From Lysobacterales bacterium (GTDB lineage: Bacteria; Pseudomonadota; Gammaproteobacteria; Xanthomonadales; SZUA-36): DNA of 8,150 nt. The stretch lies in contig JARFQZ010000160.1 in the NCBI GenBank assembly GCA_029287515.1, positions 1-8,150 of the forward strand, in the 5' to 3' direction. The notes under the pieces are model-generated. The model was not told the origin of the DNA. It ran no database searches and was given only the letters and a program-made list of their open reading frames with translations. Within the stretch, counting starts at the first letter, position 1. Each line of letters begins with the position of its first letter. Shown here one piece after another: positions 1 to 6,006 of the stretch. The translations under genes and the position numbers were made by a program.

Positions 1-422
1 CCCAGTTCCTCAAATGCTGCACAAAGGTGTCCCATGCGTCGTTGGGCCACCCTTTCAAGCACCGGCTCTACCTGTGGATGACCGGCCGCTGCGCAAAGTT
101 CACTGTAGACTTCATGCGTGAGCTTCTCTTTGCCCACTCGCCGGAAGAAGGATTCCAGCCGGTCCCTGGGGTGATCGATCTCGCCCAGCGCCTTACTGAG
201 GTTACGACTGTCGTGTTCCTCCCACCGGTTCAGGGCTTGCTCCAGCAGCGCCTCCCGGCTGGAAAAATGCCAATAGAAACTCCCTTTGGTAATGCCCATT
301 CGGCGCGCCAGCGGTTCCACCGCCACTGCCTGGACACCCTGTTCGGCGATCAATTCGAGCGCCTCTTTCTCCCAGTCTTCCGCGGAAAGCGTTACCCGCT
401 CATTTTTCTTCAACGATTTCAT
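1..422 (-). CDS. TetR/AcrR-family transcriptional repressor (C-terminus beyond window edge)
   Basis: Reading the minus strand from ATG at 422 gives an open frame of 140 codons that runs off the left edge. The N-terminal third is a typical TetR DNA-binding domain: a first helix (ALELIAEQG, about residues 21-29) followed by the helix-turn-helix with VEPLARRMGITKGSFYWHF at residues 35-53, where the GSFYWHF recognition-helix end is diagnostic. The rest (residues about 55-140) is helical ligand-binding domain, incomplete here. An in-frame TAG lies four codons upstream of the chosen ATG and the next Met is inside the helix-turn-helix, so the start is secure, although the ribosome site is weak. The gene is divergent from fadE with a 129-base gap holding a palindrome over the fadE promoter. 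By analogy with other TetR proteins beside fad genes (inference), it probably represses fadE and is released by an acyl-CoA or fatty acid. The ligand cannot be read from the sequence. Confidence 0.93.
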   Translation of the reverse strand, partial: MKSLKKNERVTLSAEDWEKEALELIAEQGVQAVAVEPLARRMGITKGSFYWHFSSREALLEQALNRWEEHDSRNLSKALGEIDHPRDRLESFFRRVGKEKLTHEVYSELCAAAGHPQVEPVLERVAQRRMGHLCAAFEEL

Positions 423-492
423 GCTTTTCTAATCAACATATTTTCAGACGCGGTGTAAGTGTACCGCTTTTTAACTCATTGATACGCATGTA

Positions 493-521
493 TTGACTTG
501 TCTCACGAGGTTTACCATACT
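493..521 (+). promoter_or_regulatory. sigma70-type promoter of fadE
   Basis: The -35 box is TTGACT at 493-498 (5 of 6 consensus bases) and the -10 box is CATACT at 516-521 (4 of 6), separated by the ideal 17 bases. Transcription would begin near 528, giving a leader of about 24 bases that contains the fadE ribosome site. The -10 box lies inside the left arm of the palindrome at 512-535, as expected for a repressible promoter. Confidence 0.7.
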
Positions 522-535
522 CCAGCGTATGGAAA
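512..535. promoter_or_regulatory. Palindromic operator, probably for the divergent TetR repressor
   Basis: CCATAC (515-520) and GTATGG (527-532) form a perfect 6-base inverted repeat around a 6-base centre. TT at 512-513 pairs with AA at 534-535, extending the symmetry. It covers the -10 box and start point of the fadE promoter, where a bound TetR dimer would block RNA polymerase. Size and symmetry fit a TetR operator. Assigning it to the neighbouring regulator is inference from position. A second, weaker ATAC-N4-GTAT element lies at 482-493, just upstream of the -35 box. Confidence 0.6.
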
Positions 536-540
536 GTTTT

Positions 541-545
541 GGAGG
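541..545 (+). promoter_or_regulatory. Shine-Dalgarno site that fixes the fadE start
   Basis: GGAGG at 541-545 sits 6 bases before ATG 552. It decides between this ATG and an in-frame ATG 54 bases upstream (498), which lies inside the promoter and has no ribosome site. Confidence 0.85.
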
Positions 546-551
546 ATAGAA

Positions 552-3020
552 ATGACTTGGTTGTTATTGCTGACATTATTGGGTATTTCGATGGGCTGCG
601 CCTTTTACGGCACCAGCCTGTTGGTTTGGTCAATCGCCATGGCCACCGGCTTCATCATACTGGCTGCGACGGGCGCAGTGCCTGTATTGAGCCTGGTGGT
701 GATTGGCCTGGTCCTGGCTGCGATAACCGTTACGCTCAATGTGACGCCATGGCGCCAAATGCTGATCAGCGGCCCCTTCCTGAAGCAGTTTCGCCGCATG
801 CTGCCCGAAATTTCGGAAACGGAGCAGGTTGCGCTGGATGCGGGAACCGTCGGCTGGGAAGGCGAACTGTTCGCCGGCAGGCCGAACTGGAAAATCCTCA
901 AGACACAGCCTTATCTCAGCCTGACCGTCGAGGAACAAGCCTTTCTGGACGGGCCGGTGGAAGAAATCTGCCACACACTGAACAGCTGGGAAATTACACA
1001 TATCGACGCTGACCTGAACCCGGAAACCTGGGCTTTCCTCAAGGAAAACAAATTTTTCGGAATGATCATCCCGAAAGAGTATGGCGGGCTGGGATTCTCG
1101 GCCATGGCTCACCGGGCCGTATTGCAAAAACTTTCCTCGGTTTGCGCCGTCACTGCCTCGACCGTAGCCGTACCGAATTCGCTTGGACCCGCTGAGCTCC
1201 TGTTGCATTACGGTACCGAAGAACAGAAAAACCACTTCCTGCCGCGGCTCGCCCGGGGCGAGGAAATCCCCTGCTTTGGCTTGACCGGGCCCACCGCGGG
1301 CTCTGACGCAACCTCCATTCCGGACCACGGCATCGTTTGCAAGGGCACTTATCAAGGCAAGGAAGTACTAGGTATCCGGATGAATTTCGATAAGCGCTAC
1401 ATCACGCTGGCGCCGGTCGCAACCATCATCGGCATTGCATTCCGCATGTACGACCCTGACGGACTGCTGGGTGATAAAGAAGATCTCGGAATCAGCCTGG
1501 CCCTGATTCCACGCGAGACGAAAGGAATGGAAATCGGCAGGCGGCACATGCCATTGAACCTGCCATTCCAGAACGGACCAATCTGGGGTAAAGACGTCTT
1601 CGTGCCGCTGGATTCGCTGATCGGCGGCGTTGAAATGGCCGGCCAGGGCTGGCGCATGCTGGTCGAGTGCCTGTCAGTAGGGCGCGCGATCTCCCTGCCC
1701 TCCACTTCGACCGGCGGTTCCAAGATGGGTGCACTGGCGACCGGTGCGTATGCCAGGATCCGCAAGCAATTCAACATGCCCATCGGCCGGTTCGAAGGTA
1801 TCGAAGCGGCCCTGGCCCGCATTGCCGGCAATACCTATGCCACCTCAGCGCTGTCCAGGATGACGGCAACCGCGGTGGACCTGGGTGAAAAGCCCGCCGT
1901 GCCATCGGCCATCGCCAAGTACCATACCACCGAGATGGCCCGCGAGGTGATCCGGGACTCCATGGACATTCATGGCGGCAAGGGCGTCATCATGGGACCC
2001 AGGAATTACCTGGGCAGAGGCTGGGAAGGGATCCCGGTGTCAATCACCGTGGAAGGCGCCAACATCATGACGCGCAACCTGATGATCTTCGGCCAGGGTG
2101 CGATCCGTTGCCACCCCTACGTGCTTAAGGAAATGGAAGCGGCCCGGATCGAAAACCCGGTTGAGCGAATCAACCGCTTCGACCACCTGCTGTTTTCGCA
2201 TGTTGGCTATTCCATCCGGAACGCTGCCAGGAGCCTGTTCCTGGGCTTGAGTTTTGGCAAGATCGCGATGGTGCCCCACGACCGGAAGACCGCGAAGTTT
2301 TACAAGAAACTGGCCCGTTACTCGGCGTCACTGGCATTTATTTCCGACATCGCGATGCTCACACTGGGTGGCAAACTCAAGCAGAAAGAACACATCTCGG
2401 CCCGCCTTGGTGACGTATTGAGCCACCTGTACATCTGTTCGGCCATGCTGAAACGCTATGAATCCGAGGGCAGGCCGGTGGCGGACCAGGCAATCCTGGC
2501 CTGGGCTTTCCACAACGCGGTTTACAAGATCCAGATTGCTCTTAGGCTGGTTGTAGACAACTTTCCGAACCGCTACATGCGTTTCCTGCTGCGGTTCGTC
2601 GTTTTCCCATTCGGCCGCCGCGAAAAGGAGCCCGGCGACCGCCTGACGCACAAGGTAGCCCAGTTACTGCTGGTTCCGTCGGATACGCGCAATCGCCTGA
2701 CCCATGGCACCTTCAAGTCCGACACCTCGACGCACCCAATTTGCCTGATGGAACAGGCCTTGCCGAAGGTCATCCACGCCGAGCCACTCGAGCGCAAGCT
2801 GCTCAAAGCGCTGAAACAGGGTGTCATCGAAGGCATCACCTGGGATGAACAGCTGAAAGACGCCATCGAAAAATCTGTCGTGACCCCGGAAGAAGCCGAG
2901 ATCCTGCTTGAAGTGCGAGACCTCGTGGCGGAAATCATCGCGGTGGACGACTTTGACGACGAAGACCTGAGGCTGGGAAGAAAACCGCAGCGGAAGCTGA
3001 GCAAGAAACACGCAGCCTGA
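552..3020 (+). CDS. fadE: FadE-type acyl-CoA dehydrogenase
   Basis: Encodes an 822-residue acyl-CoA dehydrogenase of the long FadE type (E. coli FadE is 814 residues). It is the FAD enzyme of the first step of fatty-acid beta-oxidation, making trans-2-enoyl-CoA. The first roughly 75 residues are hydrophobic with two or three likely membrane segments (starting MTWLLLLTLLGISMG), so the enzyme is probably anchored to the inner membrane. The dehydrogenase core follows, with FLDGPVEEICHTLNSWEITH, EYGGLGFSAMAHRAVLQKL, the PNSLGPAELL and EEIPCFGLTGPTAGSDA substrate/FAD loops, and the ITVEGANIMTRNLMIFGQGA segment whose Glu (residue 501) is the expected catalytic base (E. coli position 497). The long C-terminal domain specific to FadE is present to the end and finishes in a Lys/Arg-rich tail. 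ATG 552 is chosen because of the GGAGG site. The divergent TetR gene and the palindrome over the promoter suggest derepression by fatty-acid signals. A hairpin terminator overlaps the stop codon. No lesion is seen. Confidence 0.96.
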   Translation: MTWLLLLTLLGISMGCAFYGTSLLVWSIAMATGFIILAATGAVPVLSLVVIGLVLAAITVTLNVTPWRQMLISGPFLKQFRRMLPEISETEQVALDAGTVGWEGELFAGRPNWKILKTQPYLSLTVEEQAFLDGPVEEICHTLNSWEITHIDADLNPETWAFLKENKFFGMIIPKEYGGLGFSAMAHRAVLQKLSSVCAVTASTVAVPNSLGPAELLLHYGTEEQKNHFLPRLARGEEIPCFGLTGPTAGSDATSIPDHGIVCKGTYQGKEVLGIRMNFDKRYITLAPVATIIGIAFRMYDPDGLLGDKEDLGISLALIPRETKGMEIGRRHMPLNLPFQNGPIWGKDVFVPLDSLIGGVEMAGQGWRMLVECLSVGRAISLPSTSTGGSKMGALATGAYARIRKQFNMPIGRFEGIEAALARIAGNTYATSALSRMTATAVDLGEKPAVPSAIAKYHTTEMAREVIRDSMDIHGGKGVIMGPRNYLGRGWEGIPVSITVEGANIMTRNLMIFGQGAIRCHPYVLKEMEAARIENPVERINRFDHLLFSHVGYSIRNAARSLFLGLSFGKIAMVPHDRKTAKFYKKLARYSASLAFISDIAMLTLGGKLKQKEHISARLGDVLSHLYICSAMLKRYESEGRPVADQAILAWAFHNAVYKIQIALRLVVDNFPNRYMRFLLRFVVFPFGRREKEPGDRLTHKVAQLLLVPSDTRNRLTHGTFKSDTSTHPICLMEQALPKVIHAEPLERKLLKALKQGVIEGITWDEQLKDAIEKSVVTPEEAEILLEVRDLVAEIIAVDDFDDEDLRLGRKPQRKLSKKHAA

Positions 3021-3035
3021 ACCCGTTCAGGTTTT
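3016..3035 (+). terminator. Rho-independent terminator of fadE
   Basis: CCTGAA (3016-3021) pairs with TTCAGG (3026-3031) across a CCCG loop and is followed by TTTT (3032-3035). The stem includes the fadE stop codon (3018-3020) and also the stop codon of the convergent ygbA-like gene (3027-3029). The T-run is on the plus strand only, so it should stop fadE transcription rather than the opposing gene. Confidence 0.7.
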
Positions 3036-3425
3036 CCCGGCACCCTGCCCGGCGGCCTTGCGCCGCCGGCGCAACTCGGAACGCATCTTCATCGGATGCT
3101 CGACTTTCCGCATCTTGTCGAAAAGGTGAGTCAGTGCACGCCAGGGGTGCCTGAATGTCATCCGGGGTCCTGCAAAGCGCATCACATGCTTCGCCATTTC
3201 TCGCTGAGCCGGTTTATAGCAGTGAATCGGGCAGTTCGCACAGGTAGGCTTGTTCGAGCCGTAAGGGCACTTCTCGAGCCGCCTGTGGGCGTACTGCATC
3301 AAGCGGGTACAATCGGGGCAAAGATCCGCACCCTCGCGATCCTCGTGGTGATGATCACAGTAAATCCGCGTCATACAGACCAGAGTTGCGTGTTCGCGCT
3401 TTAGTCTGCCATTGAGTTCACTCAT
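3027..3425 (-). CDS. ygbA: YgbA-family nitrosative-stress protein (nitrous oxide-stimulated promoter family)
   Basis: A 132-residue soluble, Cys/His-rich protein. The conserved signature of the YgbA_NO family is easy to see: IYCDHHH (residues 21-27), LCPDC (35-39), YAHRRLEKCPYG (45-56), KPTCANCPIHCY (59-70) and VMRFAGPRM, then a basic C-terminal tail. The Cys and His spacing suggests metal binding, but that is inference. In E. coli ygbA is controlled by the NO sensor NsrR and linked to nitrosative stress; the molecular role is not settled. The start at 3425 is taken because conserved family residues (RE..T..M) lie directly after it and the next Met is residue 18, within the domain. No Shine-Dalgarno is visible, and a TATTAT box at 3432-3437 lies so close that the message may be nearly leaderless. 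An NsrR-like operator sits just upstream. The gene converges on fadE, with six bases between stop codons. Confidence 0.9.
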   Translation of the reverse strand: MSELNGRLKREHATLVCMTRIYCDHHHEDREGADLCPDCTRLMQYAHRRLEKCPYGSNKPTCANCPIHCYKPAQREMAKHVMRFAGPRMTFRHPWRALTHLFDKMRKVEHPMKMRSELRRRRKAAGQGAGKT

Positions 3426-3435
3426 GCCGATATAA

Positions 3436-3458
3436 TAGTAGTATTTTCAAGTCATCTA
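3436..3458 (-). promoter_or_regulatory. NsrR-like operator upstream of ygbA
   Basis: On the minus strand this 23-base segment begins TAGATGACTT and ends AAATACTACTA. Laid on the NsrR consensus AAGATG-YATTT-N-AAATR-CATCTT it matches about 15 of 22 defined positions, including AGATG and AAATAC. It ends in the possible -10 box (TATTAT at 3437-3432) and covers the spacer, ideal for repression. It also lies 43-65 bases before the apbE start, so it could affect both divergent genes. The match is by eye, and no nsrR gene is in the window. Confidence 0.5.
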
Positions 3459-3500
3459 TTTGACCCTTATCAACACACTTCGCCGAGACCGTCCTTTGAT

Positions 3501-4550
3501 ATGCTGATCCACACTATGCCCCGATTACTCATTACATCCTTTAGCCTGCTTTTGTGCATCTGTCTGACCGCCTGCACGGAGCAGCCGGGAGAAGAAAAAG
3601 CACAGTTCTACGTTTTCGGAACACTGATGGAAGTGAGTCTGTGGGACACGGGTTCCTCCGATGCGCAAGAAGCATTTACGGAGCTCCAGGAGCTGTTCCA
3701 GGGCATGCATTTTGAGTGGCATGCGTGGGAACCAGGGACACTGGTTGAAATCAACCAGGCGTTTGCCGCAGGTCAGCCGGTGCTTGCCACCCCCTCCATT
3801 GTCGAGATGGTCAGGCAATCGCAAAACGTAGAAAAAGACTCGGGCGGCCGTTTCAATCCGGCAATCGGCGGCCTTGTCAGATTATGGGGATTCCACACAT
3901 CCGAGTATCCAATACTGGGACCGCCACCCGGCCGTATGCAGATCAGCGAGCTCGTCAGCACGAACCCTTCCAGCCTCGACATCCGGATTGACGGCCTGGA
4001 ACTCAGCTCGACAAATCCAGCCGTCCAGCTCGATTTTGGCGGCATCGCCAAAGGCTACGCGATTGACATCGCCTGTGAAAAACTGAAGGCCTTCGGCGTC
4101 AAAAATGCCATTGTCAATGCGGGTGGAGACCTCAAGGCGATGGGCGACCACGGCACACGGCCCTGGCGAATTGCTGTTCGCGACCCCGCTGGAGGCATTA
4201 TCGGAACCCTTGAAACGACCGGTGACGAAGCCATTTTCACTTCGGGAAATTATGAACGGTTTCGCCAGGATGAGTTGGAGCGATATCCCCATATCCTGGA
4301 TCCGCGAACCGGCTGGCCCGTGGAAAACGTGGCGTCAGTGACTGTCATCGCCGACGACGGCTGGTTTGCCGATGCAGCGGCAACCGCCCTGATCGTGGCG
4401 GGTCTGGATGAGTGGCAGGAGGTGGCCCGTGCACTCGGCCTGGACGAGGTCATGCTGGTGGATGAATCCGGGAAAGCCTGGCTTACCCCACAAATGAACG
4501 AACGCCTGGAGTTTGTGGAAGGCGTCGATAGAGAAGTCGTCAGCTTCTAG
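3501..4550 (+). CDS. apbE: ApbE-family FAD:protein FMN transferase, lipoprotein
   Basis: A 349-residue ApbE protein, the periplasmic enzyme that moves FMN from FAD onto Thr or Ser of target redox proteins (for example Rnf, Nqr or NosR-like subunits) and needs Mg. The N-terminus is a lipoprotein signal: hydrophobic stretch LLITSFSLLLCICL and lipobox LTAC, with Cys at residue 25 when counting from ATG 3501. Family motifs follow in order: FGTLMEVSLW, FEWHAWEPGTLVEIN, GGRFNPAIGGLVRLWGF, DFGGIAKGYAID (178-189), NAIVNAGGDLKAMG, HILDPRTGWPV (from 264) and the Mg-site DAAAT (291-295). It is full length. ATG 3516 (MPRLL) is an equally plausible start, as neither has a good ribosome site and both keep the signal peptide. 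The target flavoprotein is not encoded here. It is divergent from ygbA and convergent with sufT, sharing the CTAG at the stops. Confidence 0.94.
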   Translation: MLIHTMPRLLITSFSLLLCICLTACTEQPGEEKAQFYVFGTLMEVSLWDTGSSDAQEAFTELQELFQGMHFEWHAWEPGTLVEINQAFAAGQPVLATPSIVEMVRQSQNVEKDSGGRFNPAIGGLVRLWGFHTSEYPILGPPPGRMQISELVSTNPSSLDIRIDGLELSSTNPAVQLDFGGIAKGYAIDIACEKLKAFGVKNAIVNAGGDLKAMGDHGTRPWRIAVRDPAGGIIGTLETTGDEAIFTSGNYERFRQDELERYPHILDPRTGWPVENVASVTVIADDGWFADAAATALIVAGLDEWQEVARALGLDEVMLVDESGKAWLTPQMNERLEFVEGVDREVVSF

Positions 4551-5098
4551 AACATCCCCGTTTCGAGACGGGCCACTTCGGACATCATGTGGTGGTTCCA
4601 GGGAGGGTCGAAAGTGAGTTCCACATTGACCTTCGTTATGGTCGGGACCAATCCCAGCTTTGAACGCACATCGTCCACCAGAATATCGCCCATGCCACAG
4701 CCCGGAGCAGTCAGGGTCATGTCGACATCAACCACACGCTCACCCGCTTCGCTGGTGCTCATCTCACACCGGTAGATCAGACCGAGGTCGACTATATTCA
4801 CCGGAATTTCCGGATCATAGACGGTCTTCATCTGCTCCCATAACAGCTTCTCGACATCGTCTTCGGTGGCGCCTTCCGGAAGGCTTGGCGGCATCACCGG
4901 CTTTTTGCCGATGGCGTCGGCATCGACCCCGGCAATCCGGAACAGGTTGCCGTCCACGAACACGGTAAAACTGCCCCCAAGCGCCTGGGTAATGTAACCG
5001 ACCGTCCCGGCGGGGATAGTGACTTCGTCGCCCACGGGAATCATTACGACCTCGCAGTCGCGCTGAAATGTACAGGGTTGGCTCGTTTGGGAAAACAT
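4547..5098 (-). CDS. sufT: SufT-type Fe-S cluster assembly protein (DUF59/MIP18 domain)
   Basis: A 183-residue protein of the SufT type, an auxiliary factor in Fe-S cluster maturation. The N-terminal part (about 15-75) carries the SufT-specific segment with IPVGDEVTIPAGTVGYITQ, LGGSFTVFVDGNLFRI and DADAIG. The C-terminal part (about 85-175) is the DUF59/MIP18 domain, with VYDPEIPVNIVDLGLIY and the TAPGCGMG motif holding the conserved Cys, ending in FDPPW. Length and order fit the family, so it is not merely a lone DUF59 protein. The start at 5098 keeps the conserved DCEVV segment; the ribosome site (GAAG) is weak. sufT commonly sits at the end of suf operons, but here no sufBCDS is visible and its neighbours are bfr and apbE. 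A strong hairpin just upstream separates it from bfr, and no clear promoter is seen in the 65-base gap. Confidence 0.92.
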   Translation of the reverse strand: MFSQTSQPCTFQRDCEVVMIPVGDEVTIPAGTVGYITQALGGSFTVFVDGNLFRIAGVDADAIGKKPVMPPSLPEGATEDDVEKLLWEQMKTVYDPEIPVNIVDLGLIYRCEMSTSEAGERVVDVDMTLTAPGCGMGDILVDDVRSKLGLVPTITKVNVELTFDPPWNHHMMSEVARLETGMF

Positions 5099-5101
5099 TG
5101 C

Positions 5102-5158
5102 TTCAGAAAATGCGGCCTGCCACCCGATAACTCAAGCGGCAGGCCGTTTGTTTCTGAA
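5102..5158 (-). terminator. Large hairpin terminator between bfr and sufT
   Basis: CGGCCTGCC (5113-5121) pairs perfectly with GGCAGGCCG (5138-5146) around a 16-base loop. An outer repeat, TTCAGAAA (5102-5109) with TTTCTGAA (5151-5158), encloses it. On the minus strand the 9-base GC stem is followed by CATTTTC, suitable to end the bfr transcript. On the plus strand it is followed by TTTGTTT, so it may work both ways. It ends only four bases before the sufT start. Confidence 0.7.
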
Positions 5159-5163
5159 AAGCG

Positions 5164-5631
5164 TCAGCCAATCTGGCTTTGCTGGTAATTTTCGATCCCG
5201 ACCCGCTCGATCAGGTCGAGCTGGGTTTCCAGCCAGTCGACGTGCTCTTCCTCGGAATCGAGGATCTTGTCGAACAGGTCCCTGCTGACGAAGTCTTTGA
5301 CTTTTTCGCAATGTTCGATCGCTTCGCGCAGATCAGGAATGGCGTCCATTTCAAGTGCCAGGTCGCACTCCAGCATCTCCTGCGTGTGCTCTCCGATGCG
5401 CAACTTGCGCATATCCTGCATATTCGGAAGACCTTCCAGGAACAGAATGCGTTCAATCAGCACGTCGGCATGCTTCATCTCGTCAACGGACTCGTGGAAC
5501 TCATAATCTCCCAGGGCATTGAGGCCCCAGTCCTTGAACATTCTTGAGTGCAGAAAATACTGGTTGATAGCGGTCAGTTCGTTGCGCAAGACGAGGTTGA
5601 GGTATTCAATGACTTTGGGGTCACCTTTCAT
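5164..5631 (-). CDS. bfr: Bacterioferritin (heme-type, ferroxidase-competent)
   Basis: A 155-residue bacterioferritin, subunit of the 24-mer cytoplasmic iron-storage shell. All ferroxidase ligands are at the expected positions: Glu18, Glu51, His54, Glu94, Glu127 and His130. Met52, the axial ligand of the inter-subunit heme, is also present (ESVDEMKH, residues 47-54), so this is a catalytic heme-binding subunit and not the degenerate type. The sequence follows E. coli Bfr closely (NELTAINQYFLHSRMFKDWG, RILFLEGLPNMQ, DWLETQLDLIE). The open frame extends 17 codons upstream, but MKGDPKV is the family start and has a good Shine-Dalgarno (AGGAG) eight bases before it. A Fur-like box and a possible -10 (TAGAAT, 5690-5685) lie in the gap to bfd. 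bfd is directly upstream on the same strand and supplies the reductase partner for iron release. Confidence 0.97.
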   Translation of the reverse strand: MKGDPKVIEYLNLVLRNELTAINQYFLHSRMFKDWGLNALGDYEFHESVDEMKHADVLIERILFLEGLPNMQDMRKLRIGEHTQEMLECDLALEMDAIPDLREAIEHCEKVKDFVSRDLFDKILDSEEEHVDWLETQLDLIERVGIENYQQSQIG

Positions 5632-5639
5632 TAAAACTT

Positions 5640-5644
5640 CTCCT
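5640..5644 (-). promoter_or_regulatory. Shine-Dalgarno site that fixes the bfr start
   Basis: On the minus strand AGGAG (complement of CTCCT at 5640-5644) precedes ATG 5631 by eight bases. It rules out the longer reading from 5682, whose first 17 residues do not look like bacterioferritin. Confidence 0.8.
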
Positions 5645-5684
5645 GAGACTGGGAAAGTGCGGCTCATTCGCCGGGAAAACAATC

Positions 5685-5730
5685 ATTCTACAAAAGGAAT
5701 CTTTTCCTTGCCGGAATGAGAATCGTTCGC
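5685..5730 (-). promoter_or_regulatory. Possible bfr promoter with Fur-like box
   Basis: The minus strand shows TAGAAT (5690-5685, 5 of 6 for a -10 box) but no good -35. Next to where the -35 would be, at 5730-5712, is GCGAACGATTCTCATTCCG, which matches the 19-base Fur consensus at about 12 positions. A small hairpin (AAGGAA 5694-5699, TTCCTT 5704-5709) lies between and could be a weak bfd terminator. A box upstream of a poor -35 would fit activation better than repression, but this is speculative. Confidence 0.35.
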
Positions 5731-5743
5731 AGTCCCGAAAGGA

Positions 5744-5959
5744 TCAGCCGAATGAGACCATTTCGAGTTTCACGTCAGACCTTGGGGAACCGGCCTCGAA
5801 CAGGGCCTGGTCCATGACCTCGCGGGCAAGCTTGACGCAGGAACCGCACTGCGTGCCACAACCGGTCCTGGAACTGAGGTCACGAAAATTGCTGACCCCC
5901 TCACTCACCGCTTTTTTGATGGCGGTTTCGTTTACGGCTTTGCAGATACAAACATACAT
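5744..5959 (-). CDS. bfd: Bacterioferritin-associated ferredoxin
   Basis: A 71-residue BFD-type [2Fe-2S] ferredoxin that binds bacterioferritin at its heme and passes electrons in, so stored ferric iron leaves as ferrous iron. The four cluster ligands match E. coli Bfd exactly: Cys4, Cys6, Cys38 and Cys41 (MYVCICKAVNE and CGTQCGSC). An additional Cys34 precedes the second pair. The start MYVCIC is the invariant family start, though no Shine-Dalgarno is seen before it. Upstream is a strong promoter overlapped by a Fur-like box and an FNR-like palindrome, which fits production when iron is scarce. bfr lies 112 bases downstream on the same strand with its own possible promoter, so the two may be regulated separately, as expected for storage against release. 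Confidence 0.96.
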   Translation of the reverse strand: MYVCICKAVNETAIKKAVSEGVSNFRDLSSRTGCGTQCGSCVKLAREVMDQALFEAGSPRSDVKLEMVSFG

Positions 5960-5992
5960 GGATCTAGGGTAAACAAATTCCTGGCGCAGTCA

Positions 5993-6006
5993 TTGATCCA
6001 GATCAT
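5993..6006. promoter_or_regulatory. FNR/ANR-like site at the bfd start point
   Basis: TTGAT (5993-5997), CCAG, ATCAT (6002-6006) matches the FNR consensus TTGAT-N4-ATCAA at 9 of 10 bases. It fits CRP (TGTGA-N6-TCACA) less well, at 7 of 10. It overlaps the -10 box and the likely transcription start of bfd, where a bound regulator would repress. No fnr or anr gene is in the window. Confidence 0.45.

Noticed and set aside
27..458. 143-codon plus-strand open frame at the left end
   Set aside because: It is the complement of the TetR gene, whose minus-strand reading gives a clear helix-turn-helix protein.
451..466. CGGT...ACCG partial palindrome as a tetR promoter operator
   Set aside because: Only the outer four bases and isolated inner ones match, and no acceptable -35 accompanies the TACACT beside it on the minus strand.
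498..551. Earlier in-frame ATG giving fadE 18 more residues
   Set aside because: It lies in the promoter, upstream of the -10 box, has no ribosome site, and the added residues precede the normal hydrophobic FadE start, which has GGAGG in front.
630..1355. 241-codon open frame antisense to fadE
   Set aside because: It lies wholly inside a well-conserved gene, shows no domain and has no ribosome site that I can see.
4532..4548. AGAAG/CTTCT hairpin as a terminator for apbE or sufT
   Set aside because: The stem is only five bases, AT-rich, and no T-run follows on either strand.
5632..5682. 17-codon upstream extension of bfr
   Set aside because: AGGAG before MKGDPKV and the exact ligand numbering (Glu18, Glu51, Met52, His54) support the shorter protein.
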